This document shows, piece after piece, positions 15,345 through 20,920 of a stretch of 20,920 nt of DNA (within the stretch, counting starts at the first letter, position 1; every line of letters begins with the position of its first letter). The stretch spans positions 1 through 20,920 of the forward strand of contig DBMI01000044.1 in NCBI GenBank assembly GCA_002298165.1. The letters run 5' to 3'. The notes below the pieces were generated by a model. It was not told the origin of the DNA. It saw only the letters and a program-made list of their open reading frames with translations, and made no database searches. The position numbers were made by a program, and so were the translations under genes. The stretch comes from Desulfarculales bacterium UBA702. Its GTDB lineage: Bacteria; Desulfobacterota; Syntrophobacteria; Syntrophobacterales; Syntrophobacteraceae.

Positions 15345-15395
15345 ATGCACCTAATGAAAACTATCATCATCAACAGTTCGCCTTCGAATTTGTGA
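15345..15395 (+). CDS. Short leader ORF (16 codons) or truncated oxidoreductase start
   Basis: AAAGGAGGT at 15331-15339 lies 5 bases before an ATG that opens a 16-codon frame (MHLMKTIIINSSPSNL) ending in TGA at 15393-15395. The Shine-Dalgarno is stronger than that of the gene that follows. The TGA is directly followed by an ATG in frame with the histone-fold gene. The internal MKTIIINSSP resembles the first beta strand and phosphate loop of flavodoxin-like NAD(P)H:FMN reductases, so this may be the stump of such a gene rather than an evolved leader peptide. Translation is not proven. Confidence 0.4.
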   Translation: MHLMKTIIINSSPSNL

Positions 15396-15425
15396 ATGCG
15401 GGAAAGAGATAATAAGGAGCGTCAA

Positions 15426-15875
15426 ATGCCGATAATGGGTGCGGCCAGGTTCGAAGAGCTTTTTCGAAGGGCTGCGGAACTGGATTTGGACAAGAGTGAT
15501 TTGAAGCGGTTTGGCGATTTCATTAACCAAAAACTCTATGACTTGCTCCTGATTGGCCAGGCAGTGGCTAAGGCAAACGATCGCAATGTCATCGAACTCT
15601 ATGACCTGCCCATCACGAAAGGGTTTCAGGAAAGCATTCACAGATTCAGGCTTTTGGACATGTCTCTCGATTTGGAGCCAATACTTGATCAACTGGCCTC
15701 TCTGCCTGCGTTGGACCTGGACTATAGTTTTGCCGTACGCGAAAAAATGCCCGAACTGGCCGGAGGATTGGCTGTAAGTCTGGCCGGGACTTTCAGAATA
15801 CTGGAGCCCGATCTTAAAAATCCCGGCTCCGAAGATTGGGATAAGGCTTTTGCCTTGTTTAACCTGATACTTTGA
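15426..15875 (+). CDS. DUF1931 bacterial histone-fold protein
   Basis: A 149-residue protein of the DUF1931 family, which contains Aquifex aq_328 and folds as two histone folds in one chain. The first fold spans about residues 5-75: MPIMGAARFEELFRRAA (N-terminal helix), LKRFGDFINQKLYDLLLIGQ (long central helix), AKANDRNVIELYDLPITKG (loop and strap). The second, more divergent fold spans about 80-148. The ATG at 15426 is chosen over an in-frame ATG at 15396 because AAGGAG lies 7 bases before it and the family begins MPIMG. It opens an operon: the peroxiredoxin begins 27 bases after its stop. The expected role is DNA binding or nucleoid organisation, but DNA binding is not shown for most members. 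Confidence 0.9.
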   Translation: MPIMGAARFEELFRRAAELDLDKSDLKRFGDFINQKLYDLLLIGQAVAKANDRNVIELYDLPITKGFQESIHRFRLLDMSLDLEPILDQLASLPALDLDYSFAVREKMPELAGGLAVSLAGTFRILEPDLKNPGSEDWDKAFALFNLIL

Positions 15876-15902
15876 CAAATCATGAGCAGCAAGGAGGTTA
15901 TA

Positions 15903-16424
15903 ATGAACAAACAAGAAATTTACGAAAATATGTACCCGGCGGGTCGTCGTGCGGTCCTTTCACGTGGTGATGCAGCCCCTGATTTCAATCTCAGGAGCAC
16001 TCCCGACCAGTGGCTAAAATTGAGCGATTTCCGTGGGCAGCCGGTGGTACTCGCTTTCTACCCGGCTGACTGGAGTCCCGTCTGCGGCGATCAGATGACC
16101 CTCTATAACGAAATATTGTCGGAATTTCACGCACTGGGCGCCGCATTGATAGGTATTTCGGTAGACGGGGCCTGGTGCCACGCGGCTTTTGCAAAGGATC
16201 GCAAGTTGCATTTCCCGCTTCTGTCCGATTTCGAGCCGAAGGGTGATGTGGCCCGCCTTTATGGGGTTTACCGAAACGGTGATGGTGTCAGCGAGCGGGC
16301 ATTATTCGTGATCGACTCGGAAGGGATCGTTTACTGGAGCTATGTGTCCCCCATAGGCGTGAATCCTGGAGCGGATGGAATAATTTCCGCACTCGAGGAT
16401 CTGCAAAAGAGAAAGGCGGCATAA
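15903..16424 (+). CDS. Peroxiredoxin (AhpC/TSA/Bcp-like)
   Basis: A 173-residue thiol peroxidase that would reduce H2O2 or organic hydroperoxides. It has the redoxin fold with GDAAPDFNL (22-30), the peroxidatic motif PADWSPVC (P54 to C61, matching PxxxS/TxxC) and an arginine in the ERALFVID strand (R132) that completes the active site. A second cysteine, C92, could resolve the disulfide; otherwise it acts as a 1-Cys enzyme using an external thiol. The start at 15903 follows AAGGAGG with 5-base spacing; the upstream ATG at 15882 would include the ribosome binding site in the protein. The stop at 16424 is 1 base from the next start, so it is translationally coupled to the DsbA-like gene, a plausible redox partner. 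Confidence 0.92.
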   Translation: MNKQEIYENMYPAGRRAVLSRGDAAPDFNLRSTPDQWLKLSDFRGQPVVLAFYPADWSPVCGDQMTLYNEILSEFHALGAALIGISVDGAWCHAAFAKDRKLHFPLLSDFEPKGDVARLYGVYRNGDGVSERALFVIDSEGIVYWSYVSPIGVNPGADGIISALEDLQKRKAA

Positions 16425-16425
16425 G

Positions 16426-16980
16426 ATGATCAGGCCCTTGGGCGCCGAAAATCGGCGCGCTATATTAACTTTTCCGATTGCCGGGCGCGACCATATTCAG
16501 GGGTCAACCGACGCCCCCATCAAACTTCTTGAGTATGGTGATTTTGAATGTCCTTACTGCGGTCGGGCTTACCCGGTCGTGAAGGCCATTCAACGAGAAC
16601 TGGGTGATAATCTGTGCTTTGGTTTCCGCCATTTTCCGATAACCACCGTGCATGATCACGCCGAACACGCGGCCGAGGCTGCCGAAGCCGCCGGTGCGCA
16701 GGGGAAATTCTGGGAAATGCACGCACTTTTGTTTGAGAACCAGGACGCCCTCGAAGACGAAGATCTTGCGCGGTACGCGGAAATTTTGGGATTGAATGTC
16801 AGGCAGTTCATGGCTGAAATCCTTTCCGGAGCGCACTACGAGCGCATACGGGAGGATTTCATGGCAGGCGTGAGAGCGGGAGTCAACGGTACGCCAACTT
16901 TTTTCATAAACGGCGAACGTTACGAAGGCGTGCTGGATCCCCAATCTTTGTTGGCCGTGCTTACACGAGCAGCGGCGTAA
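16426..16980 (+). CDS. DsbA-like thioredoxin-fold oxidoreductase (CPYC)
   Basis: A 184-residue thioredoxin-fold protein of the DsbA/Thioredoxin_4 group. The active site is C42-P-Y-C45 inside EYGDFECPYCGRAYP, the helical insertion covers about 75-140, and the cis-proline loop GTPTFFING has P157. There is no signal peptide, so it should act in the cytoplasm, unlike classical DsbA. Such cytoplasmic forms also occur fused to NhaA antiporters. It starts 1 base after the peroxiredoxin stop, so it likely serves as a reductant or thiol-exchange partner of that enzyme; this is inference from gene order. It is followed by a GC-rich repeat that may end the operon transcript. Confidence 0.92.
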   Translation: MIRPLGAENRRAILTFPIAGRDHIQGSTDAPIKLLEYGDFECPYCGRAYPVVKAIQRELGDNLCFGFRHFPITTVHDHAEHAAEAAEAAGAQGKFWEMHALLFENQDALEDEDLARYAEILGLNVRQFMAEILSGAHYERIREDFMAGVRAGVNGTPTFFINGERYEGVLDPQSLLAVLTRAAA

Positions 16981-17460
16981 AGGCCGCCGTAGCGCCAACA
17001 TAGCCGTGAAGCGGCGAGGAGGTGCGGGGGGGGGCTGCGTCCCTTTGGCATTAAATTAAGGTGCTAGCTGTAAATGAGCAGGAACGCCATTCCGGAGGCA
17101 GAGTCATAATTCGAAGGATCCCAAAATCCCACCCTGCGATTGGAGATAGGGTATTGTATTTTCAAGTACTTACGACGCCTCCCCCGGCCCCTTTCAAATG
17201 GAGGGGAATTTTCCGGTATTACGCGACACGGAGGTTACAGGCCCAACTATGCCTCCAACCCCAGATAGCCGCATTTACCAACGTAGAAGTTCATAGGACC
17301 TCGTCCGGACGCGCTGAGTGGCCGCCGGCAAGAGAGGCTCCTGTCGTAAAATGCCGGAGAACACCCCGCCAAGGGATGCCAATGTAAAGACTATCCAAAG
17401 GGGGCAGGCCACTGTTGACCTCTTTTTAAGGATTGCGTCTGATTTGCGCAAAATCTCAGC
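16981..17460. other. Intergenic region between convergent genes, with repeats
   Basis: No gene is supported. Frames near 17061-17387 and 17318-17674 on the plus strand lack ribosome binding sites, and the second runs into the porin gene antisense. The stretch starts with a GC-rich repeat also found after the GGDEF gene. It holds a hairpin of the CCCCT/AGGGG type (17188-17192 against 17202-17206) that resembles the elements at the left end of the window. The porin gene (minus) and DsbA-like gene (plus) converge here; no classic terminator is seen. Confidence 0.6.
16982..17017 (+). repeat. GC-rich dispersed repeat, copy A
   Basis: Begins GGCCGCCGTAGCGCC directly after the DsbA-like stop codon and ends AGCGGCGA. 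It matches 20805-20840, which directly follows the GGDEF gene, at about four positions in five with one small shift. GCCGC and GCGGC at its ends can pair. Confidence 0.6.
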
Positions 17461-19047
17461 TCACCAGACGACCTGGAGCCTTGAGTCGATTATGTTCGCA
17501 TTTCCGTTGTGGAGTATTGTCCCTTTGGATGTCATTTCATCATCGATGTATGCATGTATGTATTCGATCATCCAACTAACATTAGGATTCAAGTACCAAA
17601 CCAGATTTCCGGCCCAGTTGTTTTCCTTCCCTCCGAATATGAGGTTATCTTTATTTAGATTGATACTGGAGTAGCGTACCGCAACTTCCCATGCCCCCCA
17701 GGTTCCGGCAAATGGGTCGAAGTTCGAAAACGGGATGGGCCGGTCGAACACTCCGTAGACTTTGTTGTAATTCCGATGCTCACCAGTAATAAAATAGCTC
17801 GCATGAACGTAGTAGCCGTCAAACTGCGGATTGCCCAGAGGAGCGCCGCTGCGGAGTGGTGTTCGTACAGATCCTGTGCTCACCGCGTTATCGACAAACG
17901 CACGGAAATACTCTCCCTGCACAGAGAAAGGCCCATACACAAAGGCTGCTTCCGGGTTTATGATATTTACTCCGCTAACCGCAAGGAATCCCGTGTCGAC
18001 CGTGTTTACGCCGGGTAGATGCCACTCCGGGATGCTCAGGATTTCGAGAGATGTGTTTGAAGGATCTTCGGAGCGGAACAAGTGACGAAACCCAAACCCA
18101 AGATGAACCAGTTGGCAACCATCATTTTCATACAATGGCAGACCTGTCAGCCGAGCAGCAATATTTATATTACTGAAGTCCTGAAAGGATGTTCCCGAGC
18201 TGTTCTTTTGCTGCACGAAGCCCCCCACTGCCCATGTCATGCGATCTTCGAACTCCTGGTTAAACGCTTGGATCCCGACATTGCGATCGCTGAATGGGCT
18301 CGTAACTGCGAAGGCATTTGCAAGAGATCGCTCGGTAAATTCAAGCCAGCTATCACTTGTGAGCTCTTCCAGAGAGAACGGCTCTTTCATGTGTCCGACC
18401 CTGAAGTTCCCTACCCAGGGAATGCCCTTATATGTAAGATACAGGTCGGTAATTCTGATGTTGCCACCCGCGAAATCAAATTCGGCGATATAGTCTATAT
18501 TTCTGTATAGAGTGCCATCAACCGAAAGCCTTGCGCGTCTGGCTTCGGCCCCATAGCCTTCAAGGTTGGGGAACTCTTTCTTTAGCTGATTGTTTATACC
18601 CGCACCGCCAAAATCGAGCTGCATGCGCCCGCCGAAGTGCATCTTGAAGTTTCCGTCGCTGCTTTCGAAATTAAGACCATTTTTCCAGGAGGCATTGAAC
18701 CTTGGAGCGTTTTGCTCATGAGCGGGAGCAGCAGTGGCAGGAGGTGCCGGTGAACTCTGAACAGCCTGGGGAACTTGGAGATTCTGGGGGGACTGGCCTG
18801 CTTGGGCTGCCTGCTCCTGCATCGCCTGAATCTGAGCGGCCTGATTGGCCATGGAGGCTTTTTCTCTTAGCGCCTCTTTATTCAATTCTTTGTATTGCTC
18901 CTCAGTTATCTGATGATTGGCCCTCATGATTTTCAGAAGTTTTTCAGCCAGTGTCTGGTCCTCGGAGACAGCCCTATTAGCCCACGAGAAAATAGACAGG
19001 AACGTGATTACGGATGCAAGAACTGGTCTTAGCAGAAATTTCTTCAT
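17461..19047 (-). CDS. Porin_O_P family outer-membrane porin (OprO/OprP-like)
   Basis: A 528-residue outer-membrane protein. A signal peptide (MKKFLLRPVLASVITFLSIF, cleavage near residue 28) is followed by a helical, probably coiled-coil segment (about 30-84, rich in E, K, Q and A), an Ala/Pro/Gln linker (85-115) and a beta barrel (about 116-528). The barrel starts with NFKMHFGGRMQLDFGG and RRARLSVDG and ends in tryptophan (DSRLQVVW), the usual C-terminal barrel signal. The family includes the phosphate and polyphosphate porins of Pseudomonas; substrate choice cannot be read here. The ATG at 19047 is preferred over an upstream in-frame start at 19089 because it begins the signal peptide and follows AAGGAA. 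The N-terminal coil may form a trimeric periplasmic extension. It is likely monocistronic. Confidence 0.9.
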   Translation of the reverse strand: MKKFLLRPVLASVITFLSIFSWANRAVSEDQTLAEKLLKIMRANHQITEEQYKELNKEALREKASMANQAAQIQAMQEQAAQAGQSPQNLQVPQAVQSSPAPPATAAPAHEQNAPRFNASWKNGLNFESSDGNFKMHFGGRMQLDFGGAGINNQLKKEFPNLEGYGAEARRARLSVDGTLYRNIDYIAEFDFAGGNIRITDLYLTYKGIPWVGNFRVGHMKEPFSLEELTSDSWLEFTERSLANAFAVTSPFSDRNVGIQAFNQEFEDRMTWAVGGFVQQKNSSGTSFQDFSNINIAARLTGLPLYENDGCQLVHLGFGFRHLFRSEDPSNTSLEILSIPEWHLPGVNTVDTGFLAVSGVNIINPEAAFVYGPFSVQGEYFRAFVDNAVSTGSVRTPLRSGAPLGNPQFDGYYVHASYFITGEHRNYNKVYGVFDRPIPFSNFDPFAGTWGAWEVAVRYSSINLNKDNLIFGGKENNWAGNLVWYLNPNVSWMIEYIHAYIDDEMTSKGTILHNGNANIIDSRLQVVW

Positions 19048-19443
19048 CCCAATTCCTTCCTGGATTGAAGCTGGTCTAATTTTTGCCAAACTGAGTTCCA
19101 GGCAATGATAATCATTGAACCTTCATTCCGTTCAGTATCATGAGTTCTTCCGCTACTGCGTGGTCAGCCTCAATCGGTTTGTTGGGATCTTGGTTGGTTA
19201 TTACCGGTGGGGCAGGCGAAACATATACTCCCCATCCCTTGATTCTTTGTGAAAAGCTTCAACCACTATACGGAAACTGCCGATCAACGAGACGGTCTGA
19301 CATTTGTCTTCAAGAGAAAATATGTGGGACGCCGGGTATCAATTCTCCCGAATGGGTGCGAGGCAGATGAACTCGGGGCGACATACTGTAGACGTTATGA
19401 AAGTGTTTAATACCACTTTGTGTTCAATTTGCGCTTAAAAACC

Positions 19444-19474
19444 GATGGGTTCCGCTCCGCTCCACCCATCCTAC
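19444..19474 (-). repeat. Palindromic repeat GATGGGT...ACCCATCCTAC, copy 1
   Basis: GATGGGT pairs with ACCCATC around a CCGCTCCGCTCC centre. Read on the minus strand it begins GTAGGATGGGTGGAGCG. A related element lies inverted at 19501-19543. Confidence 0.75.
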
Positions 19475-19500
19475 GTTCAGTCCGTGTGCGAGGTTAAGAT

Positions 19501-19543
19501 GTAGGATGGGTGGAGTCCTGCGCCGCGCGGGACGGAACCCATC
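19501..19543 (+). repeat. Palindromic repeat GTAGGATGGGTGGAG...ACCCATC, copy 2
   Basis: The first 15 bases are the exact reverse complement of the end of the element at 19444-19474, and both end in GGAACCCATC. The centre is longer here (CCTGCGCCGCGCGGGA). The two copies are 26 bases apart in opposite orientation, so together they can form a large cruciform or an RNA hairpin about 40 bases before the GGDEF start. Confidence 0.75.
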
Positions 19544-19583
19544 ACTTCAATCCTGAAAGCGAACTGGATAAGGACCTGTTTCC

Positions 19584-20804
19584 ATGATGGCGAAGAAATT
19601 TCTCTCTTCCCTGATACCGGGGGGTCTGTTCTTTTTGACGGCCCTGGTTCTTATGAAAGGAAGAGTGCTTGTCCCATGGTTACCCGGAACTGTTCAAATT
19701 GCCCCCGGTCTGATTGTGGCCGCGGCCATACTGCTCGGATTGCGATTCAATCGAAGCAGGCTGGTTTTCGCCATTCTGATGCTGGCAATTGCCGACAGAT
19801 CCATCATTTATTTTGCACAGCCGGGTACGGCTACAGCGAAGCTCATTTACAATTCAATTGCGATCCTGTTGCCATTAAACATTGCAATGCTGCCTATCGT
19901 TAAGGAACGGGGGATTATCACTCCACGCGGCCTATTTCGCATGTCCCTGATCATGTTGCAGCCCTTGGCGATATCCGCCATCTGTCTCTACCGCCTCTCC
20001 GAATTCAACGCGTACCTGAATCATCCCATTTTCAGGGCACGCTTCGTTGAACGCCTGCCAACCGCGGGTTTGCCTCCCCCGGTCGCGGCGGCAATGCTGC
20101 TCTCGTTAATTTTGATCGTATATGGGCTTGCCAGGCGCAAGGGCCCATTGGAAAGGGGCCTGGCCTGGGCCTGGGTGATTGTCTGCTACACTCTTATAAC
20201 GCGGAGTACTCCGCCCGTATCGACCTTCTTCTTCTGTACAGCCGGTTTGCTCCTGATCGTCTCTGTTATCGAAGCATCCTATGTAATGGCTTTTCGCGAC
20301 GAGCTGACAGGTCTGCCGGCGCGGCGAAGCCTCAACGAGTTTATCGTCAGGGTGGGAAATCACTACAGTTTAGCGATGGTGGACATAGATTTTTTCAAAA
20401 AGGTGAATGATAAACATGGACACGACGTTGGAGATCAGGTCCTTGCGATGGTTGCATCGAAGCTTGCTAAAACCGGAGGTGGCGGAAAGGCATTCAGGTA
20501 TGGCGGTGAGGAATTCACATTGGTGTTTCCGGCAAAAACGGTAGATGAGGCTATTCCGTATCTGGAAGAACTCAGGAGCGAGATCGAATCGTCACCCTTT
20601 ACTATACGCAGCCGCTCCCGGCCCAGGAAAAAGCCTCGCAAATTGACTCCGGGAAAAGCCACCGGGAAGAGGCTCTCAGTTACTGTCAGCATGGGAGTGG
20701 CAGAACGCGGAGGGCAGCATGGAAAACCGCGGGATGTCCTAAAGGCGGCCGACAAAGCACTCTATAGAGCTAAAAAAGGCGGGCGCAATCGGGTTTGTAC
20801 CTGA
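19584..20804 (+). CDS. Membrane-anchored diguanylate cyclase (GGDEF)
   Basis: A 406-residue protein that would make cyclic di-GMP from two GTP. The N-terminal half (1-232) holds about seven or eight hydrophobic helices and no recognised sensor domain. The GGDEF domain (about 234-405) has RDELTGLPARRSL, the metal-binding DIDFFKKVND (D267) and the intact active site RYGGEEF (GGEEF at 307-311). The usual inhibitory RxxD site five residues before the active site is absent (KTGGGGKAF instead). A basic insertion (about 341-362, RSRSRPRKKPRK) sits before the SVTVSMGVA strand. The ATG at 19584 follows AAGGA with 9-base spacing; the next codon is also ATG. It is a single gene, preceded by the inverted repeat pair. 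Confidence 0.93.
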   Translation: MMAKKFLSSLIPGGLFFLTALVLMKGRVLVPWLPGTVQIAPGLIVAAAILLGLRFNRSRLVFAILMLAIADRSIIYFAQPGTATAKLIYNSIAILLPLNIAMLPIVKERGIITPRGLFRMSLIMLQPLAISAICLYRLSEFNAYLNHPIFRARFVERLPTAGLPPPVAAAMLLSLILIVYGLARRKGPLERGLAWAWVIVCYTLITRSTPPVSTFFFCTAGLLLIVSVIEASYVMAFRDELTGLPARRSLNEFIVRVGNHYSLAMVDIDFFKKVNDKHGHDVGDQVLAMVASKLAKTGGGGKAFRYGGEEFTLVFPAKTVDEAIPYLEELRSEIESSPFTIRSRSRPRKKPRKLTPGKATGKRLSVTVSMGVAERGGQHGKPRDVLKAADKALYRAKKGGRNRVCT

Positions 20805-20840
20805 TGCCGCCACCGCGCCACATGAGCCGCGCAGCGGCGA
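20805..20840 (+). repeat. GC-rich dispersed repeat, copy B
   Basis: Begins TGCCGCCACCGCGCC directly after the GGDEF stop codon and ends AGCGGCGA. It is similar to the segment after the DsbA-like gene at 16982-17017. Confidence 0.6.
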
Positions 20841-20843
20841 TAA

Positions 20844-20867
20844 GCGTGGGGAGCGCGCTCCCCACGC
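20844..20867. repeat. Perfect 24-bp palindrome downstream of the GGDEF gene
   Basis: GCGTGGGGAGCG is followed by its exact reverse complement. It lies 40 bases after the stop codon and could fold into a strong RNA hairpin, but the T-run expected of a Rho-independent terminator is absent (CTGGAGTTTA follows). It adjoins the GC-rich repeat at 20805-20840 and may be part of the same element. Confidence 0.75.
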
Positions 20868-20920
20868 CTGGAGTTTAGACATTTTCAGGCCGAGCAAAAA
20901 ACTCCCTTCTGCCGGAAATG

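Larger units (their letters stand above)
19048..19583. other. Divergent intergenic region between porin and GGDEF genes
   Basis: About 530 bases separate the divergent starts of the porin and the GGDEF gene. A frame at 19140-19370 has no ribosome binding site and no recognisable product. The main structure is a pair of inverted palindromic elements at 19444-19543. Promoters of both genes should lie here but I cannot assign boxes with confidence. Confidence 0.6.

Noticed and set aside
17061..17674. Plus-strand frames of 108 and 118 codons after the DsbA-like gene
   Set aside because: No ribosome binding site, repeat-derived sequence, and the second overlaps the porin gene antisense.
19140..19370. 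76-codon plus-strand frame between porin and GGDEF genes
   Set aside because: No ribosome binding site, no family resemblance, and it lies in the region expected to hold two divergent promoters.

Overview
The window reads as chromosomal DNA of a Gram-negative, free-living bacterium. It holds an outer-membrane porin, a periplasmic BON protein and an InlB-type giant secreted protein. The mix of a Porin_O_P porin, a DUF1931 histone-fold protein, HAF-repeat and right-handed beta-helix surface proteins, and many dispersed GC-rich palindromes in long intergenic gaps suggests a deltaproteobacterium-like lineage (Desulfobacterota or Syntrophobacteria type). That placement is inference; no 16S or marker gene is present.

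Layout. 1-1660 is gene-free and packed with imperfect direct and inverted repeats and small hairpins. 1661-4315 (+) is a cytoplasmic M1 (PepN-like) aminopeptidase with a TTG start. 4316-4918 is intergenic with a 7-bp tandem repeat and hairpins. 4919-5653 (+) is a PAP2 membrane phosphatase, also with a TTG start. 5899-5982 (+) is an intact tRNA-Leu(UAA). From 5933 to 13571 lies a probable 7.6-kb tRNA-associated island: the last 50 bases of the tRNA gene recur at 13522-13571 (49/50 identical), as expected for att sites. Its main cargo is one 2061-aa secreted mosaic protein on the minus strand, followed by a decayed multi-TM gene; no integrase is visible. Beyond the island come a BON protein (-), an HdeD-like membrane protein (+), a tight operon of histone-fold protein, peroxiredoxin and CPYC thioredoxin/DsbA-like protein (15426-16980, +), a phosphate-selective-type porin (-) and a membrane-anchored GGDEF diguanylate cyclase (+).

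How the genes work together. The genes right of the island form an envelope and redox stress neighbourhood: BON (envelope stress), HdeD (membrane stress), nucleoid protein, thiol peroxidase, thiol oxidoreductase. The three-gene operon links DNA compaction and peroxide/thiol chemistry by layout only; the functional link is inference. The giant island protein combines a choice-of-anchor-Q type beta-helix, a PKD domain, twelve InlB-like B-repeats, two blocks of exactly seven HAF repeats and a C-terminal Kre9/KNH-like domain, and looks like a surface adhesin or exopolymer-binding protein.

The items most worth following up are the recombinase-less tRNA-Leu island, the supermodular duplication (period about 685 residues) inside the giant protein, the histone-peroxiredoxin-DsbA operon with its 16-codon leader ORF, and the paired inverted repeats between genes.
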